The position numbers and the translations under genes are program-made. Shown here piece by piece: positions 29,209-38,516 of a DNA stretch of 64,000 bases. Source of the stretch: Candidatus Omnitrophota bacterium (GTDB lineage: Bacteria > Hinthialibacterota > Hinthialibacteria > Hinthialibacterales > Hinthialibacteraceae); the NCBI GenBank assembly GCA_040755155.1, contig JBFMBP010000130.1, positions 39,565 through 103,564 on the forward strand. Reading direction: 5' to 3'. Below the pieces are notes generated by a model. The model saw only the letters and a program-made list of their open reading frames with translations, made no database searches and was not told the DNA's origin. Position 1 is the stretch's first letter; the number at the start of each line of letters is the position of its first letter.

Positions 29209-32200
29209 ATGCCTAAGAGATTATTGTATGCTTTTTTGACGGCAGCTCTGGTTATTGGATTCAACGCATCCATCCTCAGAGCGGATGAAGGGAAAGAAGA
29301 AGAGGCCGATGGCAAAAAAAGCGAAGCCAAGATCGAATGCGCCACCGGCGAAGTGAAGATCGAAAAAGAGGAAGCGGAAAAAGAAGCGTGCGAGAAGGAA
29401 GAATGCGATAAAGAGAAAGCAACCGATAAATCTGTTTCCACTAATTCCACCACTTCCACCACGAAGACGGTTACCAAGAACGAAGTCGGCGACATCAAGA
29501 TTTATAACTATGGCATCCAAGCCACGTTCATCAATTCCAATGTTACCGTCAACGGCGGCGAAATCTCAGCCGAAATGACGCAGACCGCTCCCGGCAAGGA
29601 AGAAAAAGCCCCAGAAGCCAAGCCGCAAGGCAAACCGGCGGCGGGCGCTCCTCCTTCGGCGGAGGGCGAAAAGCCGGAAAAACCGGGAAAATTCGCCGAA
29701 CTCGTCAAAGACGCGACGAAAACCAAAGGCTTATTTACGATTTACGATAAAGATTCGGAAAAAGAACGGAAACTGCTGTGGGAAATCGCTCCTTCCCAGA
29801 TGGAACAAAACTTTCTCGTTTCCGGCATCCTCGCCTCCGGCGTAGGCGTGAGTTGGGCCAAGCCGGGATCTTACCTTGGCGATTACATCTTTAGCGATTT
29901 CATCATCCTCTTCCGGCAAGCGAAGGATAAAATGCAAATCATCCGGCGGAACATCCGCTTTACGGCGCCTGAAGGGACAAGGTTGAAAGCCGTCGAAAAA
30001 AATTACAGCGATTCCATCGTCGCCTCCATCCCCATCGCCGCCACCAATCCGGAAAACGCCGCTAACCTTGTCGATATGACCCCCGTCCTCCTGACCGATC
30101 ATTTCGAAATCGGCAGGACAGTGGGCGAAGCGCTGGGCGGCGGTTATGGCGTAGACGCCGCCAACAGTTATGTGGAAGACCTGAAGAACTTGCCGGCGAA
30201 CGTCGTTATCCGCGACCTCCTCGCTCTGCGCGGCAGTTCCAGAGAATCGACCGCTCTCCCCGATCCTAAAAGCTTGATGATTAAAGTGAGCATCGATATC
30301 CGTCCGTTGAAGGACAATCCCGATTTTATTTCCCGCGCGGCGGATATACGCATCGGCAATTTCGTCGAAGCCTATATGGATTTCGGCGACGACTTTAGAG
30401 ACGACCGCATCATCCGCCATATCACGAAATGGGACATCCGCAAGGCGAGTCCCGAACTGGAAGTTTCTCCCCCGGTCAACCCCATTCTTATGTGGATCGA
30501 AAACACCACGCCGAAAGAATACCGCAAAGCGGTGCGCGACGGCGTGCTGCTTTGGAACCAAGCTTTCGAACAGGCGGGAATCAAGGACGCTATCGTCGTG
30601 AAGGAACAGCCGGACGACGCCGAGTGGGACGCTTCCGACGCCCGCTACAACGTCATCCATTGGAACGTCTCCCACAACATGGCCTACGGCGGCGTAGCGC
30701 AGTGGATATCCGATCCCCGCACCGGCGAAATTCTGCATGGCGGCTTCATTATCGAAGGCGATCAGGTTCGAGGTCTTTTGAACTTGCGCAATTACTTGGA
30801 GCCGGACCGAGTACAGATGTTCAAAGAACAAATGTCGCCTCCTTCGTCCGCGAAGGCGTTCGACAATTGCGATCGTTTTTCCGAGTTCCTGACCGATCAG
30901 GCGGTCAATGGCCTGTTGACCGTTGCGGCGCGAGTGGGAATCGAAAACGTCTCCAAAGAATTTACCGACGATTTCGTTTATCAATTTCTCCGCATGATCG
31001 CCTGCCATGAATTCGGCCACGTCCTCGGCTTGCGCCACAATTTTAAAGGCAGCACACTGCATCGGCTGGAGGATTTGCACAATAAAGCCCTTACGGAAGA
31101 AAAGGGCTTGACCAACAGCGTCATGGATTACTCGCCTATCAACATCGCTCCCGAAGGCATGGAGCAGGGATATTACTTCGATCCTACCGTCGGCCCCTAC
31201 GACCGGCTCGTCATCGAATACGCTTACAAGCAAATAAAATCAGCCACTGGTCAGACGGAAGCCGACGCTCTCAATCTCATTGCCGAAAAAGAAGAGACGC
31301 ACGATTATACTTATGGTACGGATGAAGACCTATATAGCGGGGGTCCCGGCATCGATCCTCTCTGCAACCAAGGGGATATCGGCGACGATCCCTTGGCTTA
31401 CGCCAAGCAAGTAACACAGATTTCTCTCGACACGATTCCCAAACTGCCGAAACTGGTTGAGGAGGGCGAGGATTATTATCCTATCCGCGTCGGCTTCAAC
31501 TATCATCTCTCCCGCTATTTCGACTCGGCCCGTTTCGCCTTAAAATATCTCGGCGGGCAATACGTCAACCGCGTCAAAAAAGGCGGCCCCAACGATCCCG
31601 ATCCGTTGCAGCCGGTTTCACCCGCCAAACAGCGCGAAGCCCTCGATTTTCTCATCAATACGATATTCAACGATCAAATCTTCAACTTTGATCCCGACAT
31701 GCTCAATAAACTCGCAACGCGCAAGTGGCTGCATTGGGGCGTTAGTTCTTTCGGTTCCGCCAGCGAATATTCCATCAGCAACTTGGCGGGAAACTACTAC
31801 GACTCCATAATGTATTACATTTTTTATCCCGTCATTATCCGCCGCATCATCGATGCAGAGAGCCAGCGTCCGGAACAGGCGATCGCTTTCACCGTGCCTG
31901 AACTCTTCCAAACGATAAACGACGGCGTCTGGAAGGAAATCCTTAAAGCGGATTTTGAAAAGATCAATCAAGGCCAATACTCCAACAAAAAGCCGTTGAT
32001 TTCCGCGTCCCGCCGAATGCTGCAACGCATTCACTTGAAGCGTATGATCGAAATCATGCTCGAGCCGCCGATGGATATGCCGGAAGACGCCCGCACCCAG
32101 GCCTGGCGGTCGCTTCGCCTGCTCAAAGACGGATTATCGAAAATGAAAGAAAAAGCGAGCGTCTTGGACGATTATACCGGCGCCCATATCGAGGAATCCT

Positions 32201-32259
32201 TAGAAAAAGTCGAACGCGCTCTGCAAGCTCGCTTGAGCGTCCAAGTCGATTTTTGGTGA
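29209..32259 (+). CDS. Secreted zinc metalloprotease (DUF5117/DUF4953-type)
   Basis: 1016 residues. The ATG at 29209 follows AGGAGG with a 7-base spacer and opens a signal peptide (MPKRLLYAFLTAALVIGF). Residues about 25-75 are almost all Glu, Lys, Asp and Cys, followed by a Pro/Ala/Glu linker. The main domain has VSGILASGVGVSWAKPGSYL and VEDLKNLPANVVIRDLLALR of the DUF5117 family, and the active site ACHEFGHVLGLRHNFKGS near residue 600 (HExxHxxGxxH). It is periplasmic or outer-surface and presumably degrades peptides or proteins. It is monocistronic and ends at a strong terminator. Confidence 0.9.
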   Translation: MPKRLLYAFLTAALVIGFNASILRADEGKEEEADGKKSEAKIECATGEVKIEKEEAEKEACEKEECDKEKATDKSVSTNSTTSTTKTVTKNEVGDIKIYNYGIQATFINSNVTVNGGEISAEMTQTAPGKEEKAPEAKPQGKPAAGAPPSAEGEKPEKPGKFAELVKDATKTKGLFTIYDKDSEKERKLLWEIAPSQMEQNFLVSGILASGVGVSWAKPGSYLGDYIFSDFIILFRQAKDKMQIIRRNIRFTAPEGTRLKAVEKNYSDSIVASIPIAATNPENAANLVDMTPVLLTDHFEIGRTVGEALGGGYGVDAANSYVEDLKNLPANVVIRDLLALRGSSRESTALPDPKSLMIKVSIDIRPLKDNPDFISRAADIRIGNFVEAYMDFGDDFRDDRIIRHITKWDIRKASPELEVSPPVNPILMWIENTTPKEYRKAVRDGVLLWNQAFEQAGIKDAIVVKEQPDDAEWDASDARYNVIHWNVSHNMAYGGVAQWISDPRTGEILHGGFIIEGDQVRGLLNLRNYLEPDRVQMFKEQMSPPSSAKAFDNCDRFSEFLTDQAVNGLLTVAARVGIENVSKEFTDDFVYQFLRMIACHEFGHVLGLRHNFKGSTLHRLEDLHNKALTEEKGLTNSVMDYSPINIAPEGMEQGYYFDPTVGPYDRLVIEYAYKQIKSATGQTEADALNLIAEKEETHDYTYGTDEDLYSGGPGIDPLCNQGDIGDDPLAYAKQVTQISLDTIPKLPKLVEEGEDYYPIRVGFNYHLSRYFDSARFALKYLGGQYVNRVKKGGPNDPDPLQPVSPAKQREALDFLINTIFNDQIFNFDPDMLNKLATRKWLHWGVSSFGSASEYSISNLAGNYYDSIMYYIFYPVIIRRIIDAESQRPEQAIAFTVPELFQTINDGVWKEILKADFEKINQGQYSNKKPLISASRRMLQRIHLKRMIEIMLEPPMDMPEDARTQAWRSLRLLKDGLSKMKEKASVLDDYTGAHIEESLEKVERALQARLSVQVDFW

Positions 32260-32290
32260 GAGGGGAATCAGTGAATCGTTGAATTAGGAA

Positions 32291-32340
32291 CAACGTCCCA
32301 AGATGCGGCCATCCACCCTTCTTGGGACGTTGCTTTTTTT
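32291..32340 (+). terminator. Terminator after the metalloprotease
   Basis: CAACGTCCCAAGA (32291-32303) and TCTTGGGACGTTG (32320-32332) form a perfect 13-bp stem followed by CTTTTTTT. Confidence 0.9.
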
Positions 32341-32371
32341 GATGCTATTATCCTATAAGCAGGTAGAGAGT

Positions 32372-32410
32372 GGAGAATTGCGCTTCGTTATGAGCCTGCC
32401 TTATACAACA
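32372..32410 (+). repeat. REP-like hairpin, copy 6 (degenerate)
   Basis: Core GCGCTTCGTTATGAGCCTGCC with a poor left arm, directly upstream of rnhA. Confidence 0.45.
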
Positions 32411-32423
32411 TGGAGATTATTTT

Positions 32424-32903
32424 ATGCCTTCCCTTTCGAAGCCATCCATCGAAGTCGATATCTTCCTCTTCACCGACGGCGCCTGTTGCGGCAATCCCGG
32501 TCCCGGCGGCTGGGCCTGCATCCTTCATCAGAAGAGCACCGGCCTAACCAAGGAATTTTCCGGTAGCGAAAAGCTGACGACGAATAACAAAATGGAGATG
32601 CTCGCCGTCATCGAAGGATTGAAAAAACTGAAAAAAATCCCGACCCGCGTTCACGTCCTTTCCGACAGCCAATACGTCATCAAAGGCGCCACGGAATGGA
32701 TGAAAAACTGGAAGCGCCACGGCTGGAAACGCAAAACCAAACAGGGATGGCAACCGGTCAAGAATGATGATTTATGGAAAGCGATCGACGAGCTCATGCA
32801 AAAGCATCATGTTACGTTCGAATATATTCCAGGACATTCCGGCCATCCCGAAAACGAACGCTGCGATCAATTGGCGGTAGCGGCCTATCAAAAATATAAA
32901 TAG
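32424..32903 (+). CDS. rnhA: Ribonuclease HI
   Basis: 159 residues, the usual length. It cleaves RNA in RNA-DNA hybrids. Catalytic residues are visible: Asp18 in FTDGACCGNPGPGGW, Glu in NNKMEMLAVIEGL, Asp in HVLSDSQYVIKG, and Asp in NERCDQLA; the basic protrusion WKRHGWKRKTKQGW is present. TGGAG lies 8 bases before the ATG. Confidence 0.97.
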   Translation: MPSLSKPSIEVDIFLFTDGACCGNPGPGGWACILHQKSTGLTKEFSGSEKLTTNNKMEMLAVIEGLKKLKKIPTRVHVLSDSQYVIKGATEWMKNWKRHGWKRKTKQGWQPVKNDDLWKAIDELMQKHHVTFEYIPGHSGHPENERCDQLAVAAYQKYK

Positions 32904-33005
32904 AATGTCCTTTCGACCCGGCATGAGTTCCGTATAGGCTCGAAATCCCCGAAAATCGCTTCTCAAAAAAATTTCGATTTATCGTCAAATCGTCCTTCGT
33001 AAAAG

Positions 33006-33033
33006 TTGACAAAAACGAGGGAATGGATATGAT
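33006..33033 (+). promoter_or_regulatory. Promoter of tRNA-Glu
   Basis: TTGACA at 33006-33011, a 16-base spacer and TATGAT at 33028-33033, about 35 bases before the tRNA 5' end. Confidence 0.7.
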
Positions 33034-33067
33034 TTTATTCTGTTTGATCGGCGGCAGGCAATTATTC

Positions 33068-33143
33068 GTCCCCATCGTCTAGTGGCCTAGGACATCGGCC
33101 TTTCACGCCGGTAACAGGGGTTCGACTCCCCTTGGGGACGCCA
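33068..33143 (+). tRNA. tRNA-Glu (anticodon TTC)
   Basis: GTCCCCA pairs with TGGGGAC in the acceptor stem. The anticodon stem CGGC/GCCG encloses CTTTCAC with TTC at 33102-33104. The T arm is AGGGG-TTCGACT-CCCCT, and CCA is encoded at 33141-33143. Confidence 0.97.
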
Positions 33144-33325
33144 AAATAAAGCGAAGGGTTAAGCGAAAAGCTTAACCCTTCTTTCTTTTTAAGGGATTAA
33201 TCCAGGGCAAAAAAACTTTGCCCTTGCCACCCCCCAAAATAAAACAAAGGGTTAAGCGGCGAGCCTACCCCTTTTTCTTTTGAGGATTTTTCAAGGGCAA
33301 AAAACTTTGACTTTATCGCCCCTCG
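33141..33325 (+). repeat. Tandem degenerate duplication of the tRNA-Glu 3' flank
   Basis: Two units of about 92 bases, from 33141 and from 33233. Each runs CCAAAATAAA, the AAGGGTTAAGC hairpin, a T-rich stretch, then AGGGCAAAAAA-CTTTG. The second unit has lost stem pairing. Confidence 0.7.
33153..33190 (+). terminator. Terminator after tRNA-Glu
   Basis: GAAGGGTTAAGC (33153-33164) and GCTTAACCCTTC (33170-33181) form a 12-bp stem followed by TTTCTTTTT. Confidence 0.9.
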
Positions 33326-33372
33326 ATAGGTCAAAAAAATCGACCCATCCTACGTTTATCTCATCGTTCCAA

Positions 33373-35211
33373 TCAGAATTCCCGAAACTCCTCTTCCCAT
33401 TCGCCGGATTCCTTTTTAGGCGGCAATAGTTTTACGTCTTTCTGGAAATCGTGCGAGGGAGGAGTGTTTGGCCGCCGATTGGACTGGTTGGAATCCTCCA
33501 CTTTAAAACGGGCTACTAGCGATTGCAGCATTTGAGCCTGCGCCGACAATTGCTCGCTGGAAGAAGCGGTCTCTTCGCTGGTAGCCGAATTTTGTTGAGT
33601 GGCGATATCGATCTCGCTGACGGCTCTTCGTATCTGGTCTGCGCCGGTCGATTGCTCGGCGCAAGCGGCGGCGATTTCTTGCATCCGTTGCGCCGCGTTT
33701 TGAATAATGGGCACGATTTCCCGAATCGATATCCCCGCTTTTTCCGCTTTTTCTACGCTATCTTTGGCCAAGGCTCCGATTTCCTTGGCTGCCTGTTGGC
33801 TCTTCTCCGCCAGTTTGCGTACTTCTACGGCGACAACGGCGAATCCTTTGCCCATTTCGCCCGCCCGGGCCGCCTCGATGGCGGCGTTAAGCGCTAAAAG
33901 GTTGGTCTGATCGGCGATTTCGTTGATGATCGAAATTTTTTGCGTAATCGTTTTCATCGCTTCCACGTTTTCGATCACGGCCGCGCCGCCTTTTTCCGCT
34001 TCTTTTGCGGCTTCCGTCGATATCTTGTTGGTCTTTTCCGCATTTTCTGAGTTTTGTTCGATGGAATGAACCAATTCTTCTACCGAGGCTGTCGTCGTCT
34101 CCAAATTCGCCGCTTGTTGCGTGGACGAACTGGCTAAACTTTGCGACGCGGAGGATAATTCTCCCGAACTGGCCGACACCTGCTCGGCCGCATGCGATAT
34201 TTCACGCATTAAGTCGCGCAATTGGCTCACGAATCGGTTAAACCATTCCGCCACCTGGCCGATTTCGTCTTTCGTATGCGCTTCCAGTTGTTTGGTGAGG
34301 TCGCCTTCTCCTTCCGCAATATCTTGCAGCCTTGCTTTCAACCGGTTCAATGGCTTAATGATCGTCACGCTCAACATGGCGAAAATACCCAATAAACTCA
34401 AAATCAAGACGCCGCCGGATATGAGATATTGAATCCTTCCCATAAAAGTGATTTGATGGTCGAGATTTTCCAAGGGAGCAATGATTTCAAATGCGCCATG
34501 CGTCTCGCCCACAGCCCAATCTTCCTTGGCGCCTCCGGTTATATCTAGTTCTCCCTTCGGCGAACCATGGCACAAAAGACAATCTTGAGTCAATTTAATA
34601 GAACGGAAAAAGCGAACGGCGTTGATCGGAATCGCGGCGTTATTTTCGGCGGCGTTCCCCCTATCTACTCCAATATGCAAAACGCCGATTTCGCCCAGGC
34701 TTTGCGCCTTTTGCTTGTCATCGGGATAAATGATTTTTCCCCCGGCGGTTTCGATCGCTTCCAGACCTCCTCTTCCTTCCAAGTAATCCACAACGCTTTG
34801 CTCCAAACCGGCGCGGGGAGCGTTTTTGGGATTGCGCGGTTGATTCTTCGGTACGCGAAAGATATATCCTAGTTCCTTGGCTTTGGTTTCGGCGGTCAGC
34901 CACGCCGCAACCACGGGTATGGTTTTATACAAAACCGTCTCGTCGTATTTCTGCCCGCTTTCTTTCGCTTTCAGAAAATCTTCCACAAGCGGGCCAGTAT
35001 TGAACGCTTTATTCTCATTTAAAATTCCAATAAACGCGCGCACCTGCTCGCAAAAACTGGTTAACGCGCGAGCGCGTTCAATTTCTTTTTCATAACCGAA
35101 CACCCTTACAGAATGGGTATTGAACAAATAAAGTCCCATAACCACCACAACCATCGCCGCCGTAACGCCCAACAAAAACTTCGTACTAATGGATTTGAAT
35201 TCCCATTTCAT
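33373..35211 (-). CDS. Methyl-accepting chemotaxis protein with haem-binding DUF3365 sensor
   Basis: 612 residues. TM helix at about 12-30; periplasmic domain of about 230 residues with a c-type haem motif CLLCH (Cys211, Cys214, His215), typical of DUF3365/Tll0287-like sensors; TM helix at about 262-284; HAMP; then a methyl-accepting signalling domain with the hairpin tip [22 protein letters not shown]-type core. It should relay redox or diatomic-gas signals to the flagellar motor through CheA/CheW. The acidic, aromatic C-terminus (EWEEEFREF) may act like a CheR-docking tail. Confidence 0.93.
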   Translation of the reverse strand: MKWEFKSISTKFLLGVTAAMVVVVMGLYLFNTHSVRVFGYEKEIERARALTSFCEQVRAFIGILNENKAFNTGPLVEDFLKAKESGQKYDETVLYKTIPVVAAWLTAETKAKELGYIFRVPKNQPRNPKNAPRAGLEQSVVDYLEGRGGLEAIETAGGKIIYPDDKQKAQSLGEIGVLHIGVDRGNAAENNAAIPINAVRFFRSIKLTQDCLLCHGSPKGELDITGGAKEDWAVGETHGAFEIIAPLENLDHQITFMGRIQYLISGGVLILSLLGIFAMLSVTIIKPLNRLKARLQDIAEGEGDLTKQLEAHTKDEIGQVAEWFNRFVSQLRDLMREISHAAEQVSASSGELSSASQSLASSSTQQAANLETTTASVEELVHSIEQNSENAEKTNKISTEAAKEAEKGGAAVIENVEAMKTITQKISIINEIADQTNLLALNAAIEAARAGEMGKGFAVVAVEVRKLAEKSQQAAKEIGALAKDSVEKAEKAGISIREIVPIIQNAAQRMQEIAAACAEQSTGADQIRRAVSEIDIATQQNSATSEETASSSEQLSAQAQMLQSLVARFKVEDSNQSNRRPNTPPSHDFQKDVKLLPPKKESGEWEEEFREF

Positions 35212-35393
35212 AAGAATGAACCTCGTTGTTTTTAGGAATCTTCTTACCGCAATAAATCAAGATCAAAAATTTTCCAGCCATCATCAAGCGCAGGAAATCT
35301 CTTATATTGTATCGAATAAATTGGTTTCAACCAATTTTTCTTATAAAAACGACGAATATTTTTAGGACATATCGTCCGTGGATCCGAGGAAAT

Positions 35394-36179
35394 TTATGGC
35401 TTGGAAGACATCTTTTCCATCCATGCCATGATAGGCCGGTGATCCGACGCGATTTTTTCGTCAAGAATCCTTACTTCCGCCACACGCCACTCTTTCTCTG
35501 GATGGTACAATATAAAATCGATTTGTCTTTGTGGATTATCCACAGGAATCGTGAACAGTTGTTCCCCATCTCCTGCCATTTTCCACATTTTTCGAAACGC
35601 TTTCATAACTAGACTATCGGGAACGTCGTTCAAATCGCCCGCCAACAGCATAGGAATATTCCCTTTGGAAACCGCCCAACGCTCGATGATGGGAACCGCC
35701 GCCATCCGATCATGATCGTCCCGAAGATGGTCGAGATGAGTGGCGAGAAAAAAGAAATGCGGAGTCGATATCTCCACCGGCAAAAAAACGCGCGGCTCCC
35801 TCTCCGGCGAATGCGGCAGCGAAACCGGCCCTTCGCATTCGAAAGGGAAACGCGACAATATTGCGTCGCCGTATTGCCCTCCTTGATAATCCATAGCGCG
35901 GCCATACGCCATTTTCATTCCCGTCAGCCGCGCCAATTCCGCCGCCTGGTCTACGCCGCCGCTGCGCTGCGTCTTGCGATCCACCTCTTGCAGCGAAACC
36001 AAGTCGGGCGTAACGGAAAGGATGACGCCCGCGATGCGCTCCAGGTCGATCTTCCCGTCCATGCCTTCGCCGTGGTGGATGTTGTAGCTTAAAACCACAA
36101 TCCGCGAAGGCTCCTGCGCCAATCCCGCCGCCGTTAGAGTAAGGCATAGAATGAACAAAACCGCCAACCGTCTCGACAT
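35394..36179 (-). CDS. Secreted endonuclease/exonuclease/phosphatase-family protein
   Basis: 261 residues. The start at 36179 is preferred: AAGGAG lies 8 bases upstream and the first residues form a signal peptide (MSRRLAVLFILCLTLTAAGLA). The frame is open 57 codons further upstream, but that segment reads as noncoding. Catalytic motifs: SYNIHHG, LVSLQEVD, GDLNDVP and SDHRPIMA. It probably cleaves phosphodiesters in the periplasm, of nucleic acids or lipids. It diverges from the AlbA_2/ParA-like operon with 95 bases between starts. Confidence 0.9.
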   Translation of the reverse strand: MSRRLAVLFILCLTLTAAGLAQEPSRIVVLSYNIHHGEGMDGKIDLERIAGVILSVTPDLVSLQEVDRKTQRSGGVDQAAELARLTGMKMAYGRAMDYQGGQYGDAILSRFPFECEGPVSLPHSPEREPRVFLPVEISTPHFFFLATHLDHLRDDHDRMAAVPIIERWAVSKGNIPMLLAGDLNDVPDSLVMKAFRKMWKMAGDGEQLFTIPVDNPQRQIDFILYHPEKEWRVAEVRILDEKIASDHRPIMAWMEKMSSKP

Positions 36180-36274
36180 GGATGCAACTCCTTTATATTT
36201 ATTGTTATCGCCTATCGATTTCTTTTTAAAATCAACCATAATAAGAACGATATTCGTCAAATAAGGATAGATCG

Positions 36275-37468
36275 ATGTTATCGTCAGAAGAACTGCAACA
36301 ATTATTATTGGATATTGAATCGGATCGCGTAGAATGGACAATCGCGACAAAAGATATCGACAAATTTTCCAAAGCGATTTGCGCCTTCGCCAATGATATG
36401 CCTGACCACAAGAAGCCGGGTTATCTAATTATTGGTGCAAAGGATAAGGGCGGTTTACACGGATTGCAGGTTACCGATGAATTAATCAAAGATTTATCTT
36501 CTATCCGTTCCAATGGCAGAATTCAACCTTTGCCATCAATGACAGTCGCCAAATATTCTTTCCCCAATCAAAAAGGCGATGTCGCCGTAGTCGAAGTAAT
36601 GCCCTCCTTAATGCCGCCAGTTCGTTTTGAGGGTAAGGTTTGGATAAGGATTGGTTCATCCAAACAAATCGCCACTGAACAGGAAGAACGGATTCTTACG
36701 GAGCGCCGAATTGCCAAAACGCTTACTTTCGATGCGCGCCCTTGTCTTGGAAGCAATATCCAAGAATTAAGTCTTGAACTGTTCATGGCGACGTATCTCC
36801 CCAACGCCATAGCCCGCGATATTCTTGAACGCAACAACCGCAATGCAAGCGAACAAATGGCTTCGCTTCGGTTATTTGACGCAAGCCAGAAATGCCCCAC
36901 CAATGCGGGCATTCTGCTTTTAGGCCAAGACCCCTTGCGATGGCTGCCCGGCGCCTATATCCAATTTGTCCGTTTTTCAGGAACCGAGTTATCCGACAAG
37001 GCCATTGACGAGCAACAATTCTCCGGCGATTTAATCACGGTTTTACATAGTTTGGATTCATTCATCCCTCGGCAAATCCAGCAATATCCCGAATACAAAA
37101 GCCCCTTTAGAGAACGCGCTGTTTTCGATTATCCCGTCATCGCCATTCGGGAATTATTGATGAACGCCATCATGCACCGCAATTATGAAGGATCGACGAG
37201 TCCCATTCGTTTTTACTGGTTTGACGATCGGATTGAAATTCAAAATCCTGGCGGTCTCTTCGGCGAAGTAACAGCGGAAAATTATATGCGCCAGACTGCC
37301 TATCGCAATCCCGTACTCGCCGAAGCGATGAAAAACCTTGGTTATATCAACCGTTTCGGCGCGGGTATCGGCATTTCGCAAAAAGAGTTAAAGGAAAACG
37401 GCAATCCTCCGGCAGAATTCACTTTTGAATCCAATTCCGTCCTCGTTATTCTGAGGAAACGTCTATGA
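36275..37468 (+). CDS. AlbA_2/Schlafen-type ATP-binding protein
   Basis: 397 residues. N-terminal AlbA_2 (Schlafen AAA-4-type) domain, here with VEWTIATKDIDKFSKAICAFAND, GYLIIGAKDKGG and VWIRIGSSKQIATEQEE. The C-terminal half has the GHKL-like ATP site seen in this family: ELLMNAIMHRNYE, RIEIQNPGGL, YRNPVLAEAMKNLGY and RFGAGIG. Related proteins are annotated as transcription regulators or helicase-like and are common in accessory regions. It ends in a 4-base overlap (ATGA) with the ParA-like gene, so the two proteins are made together. Confidence 0.85.
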   Translation: MLSSEELQQLLLDIESDRVEWTIATKDIDKFSKAICAFANDMPDHKKPGYLIIGAKDKGGLHGLQVTDELIKDLSSIRSNGRIQPLPSMTVAKYSFPNQKGDVAVVEVMPSLMPPVRFEGKVWIRIGSSKQIATEQEERILTERRIAKTLTFDARPCLGSNIQELSLELFMATYLPNAIARDILERNNRNASEQMASLRLFDASQKCPTNAGILLLGQDPLRWLPGAYIQFVRFSGTELSDKAIDEQQFSGDLITVLHSLDSFIPRQIQQYPEYKSPFRERAVFDYPVIAIRELLMNAIMHRNYEGSTSPIRFYWFDDRIEIQNPGGLFGEVTAENYMRQTAYRNPVLAEAMKNLGYINRFGAGIGISQKELKENGNPPAEFTFESNSVLVILRKRL

Positions 37469-38478
37469 AAACGGTTGTTTTTTTTAATTGTACAAGCGGT
37501 GTCGGCAAGACCTCTCTCGTTTACCATTTGGCATGGATGTTCGCCGAGAAAGGCCACAATATTCTAGCGGCGGATTTGGATCCTCAATCCAATCTCTCTT
37601 CCATGTTTCTCGTTGAAGAACGCTTGAAAGAGTTATGGCCAAAGGGGGAGCATGAACAAACGATTTATGGCGCAATATCTCCTTTACTAAAAGGAATTGG
37701 AGATATAGAAGAGTCGCATATCGAAAATATATTTATGGATAAAGTGATTTTGCCTGGGAATCTCGATTTGATTGTGGGCGATTTTAGCTTATCAAACTAT
37801 GAAAACGAACTAAGCGAACAATGGCCAAAATGTTTAGATAGAAGAGAAAACTCTTTTCGCGTCATCTCCGCCTTTTACCGTATCATTGAAAGAGCCGCTT
37901 TGGCAAGAAACTCCGATTATGTTTTAATTGATGTCGGACCCAACCTGGGCGCGATCAATCGCTCGGCGATAATCGCCGCAGATTATGTTGTCATTCCTCT
38001 CTCACCTGATTTATATTCACTTCAAGGAATAAGAAATTTAGGACCAACGTTAAGAAATTGGAGAGAACATTGGAAAGAACGTCTTCAGAAAAATCCTGAG
38101 TCTTCTCTCTCCTTGCCCGCAGGAGGGATGCGTCCCCTTGGTTATGTAATTCTACAACACGCCGCGAGACAAGACCGGCCCGTTAAAGCCTATGAAAAAT
38201 GGATCGACCGCATTCCGGGAGAATACCGCTCCTCTGTTTTGAATGAAGCCGAAGAAAATCCTCCACAAGCCGCTGATGATCCGCATTGCCTTTCCCTCAT
38301 CAAACATTACCGCAGTTTGATGCCGATGGCGATGGAAGCGAGAAAGCCGATGTTTAAACTAAAACCCGCCGACGGCGCTATTGGCGCCCATGTTAACGCC
38401 GTCAGACAATGCTATGAGGATTTCGAACATTTGGCGGAAGAAATCGAAAAACGAATCGGCTTGAAATCCGATGCATGA
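37465..38478 (+). CDS. ParA-family ATPase lacking the signature lysine
   Basis: 337 residues. The P-loop is NCTSGVGKTS (residues 8-17). The general Walker lysine is present, but the deviant-Walker signature lysine of ParA/MinD (first K of KGGVGKT) is Thr10. ADLDPQSNLSS, DYVLIDVGPNLGAINRSAI and DYVVIPLSPDLYSLQGI follow the ParA plan. No ParB or centromere-like repeats are next to it, so plasmid-type partition is unlikely. The AT-richer codon use than in flanking htpG hints at transfer. Confidence 0.88.
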   Translation: MKTVVFFNCTSGVGKTSLVYHLAWMFAEKGHNILAADLDPQSNLSSMFLVEERLKELWPKGEHEQTIYGAISPLLKGIGDIEESHIENIFMDKVILPGNLDLIVGDFSLSNYENELSEQWPKCLDRRENSFRVISAFYRIIERAALARNSDYVLIDVGPNLGAINRSAIIAADYVVIPLSPDLYSLQGIRNLGPTLRNWREHWKERLQKNPESSLSLPAGGMRPLGYVILQHAARQDRPVKAYEKWIDRIPGEYRSSVLNEAEENPPQAADDPHCLSLIKHYRSLMPMAMEARKPMFKLKPADGAIGAHVNAVRQCYEDFEHLAEEIEKRIGLKSDA

Positions 38479-38516
38479 AATACGCCGGGAGCATTGCGCC
38501 CCCGGCTCGATCGATA

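Noticed and set aside
29731-31233. 500-codon minus-strand frame opposite the metalloprotease
   Set aside because: Codon-bias shadow; the plus-strand protein has clear family motifs.
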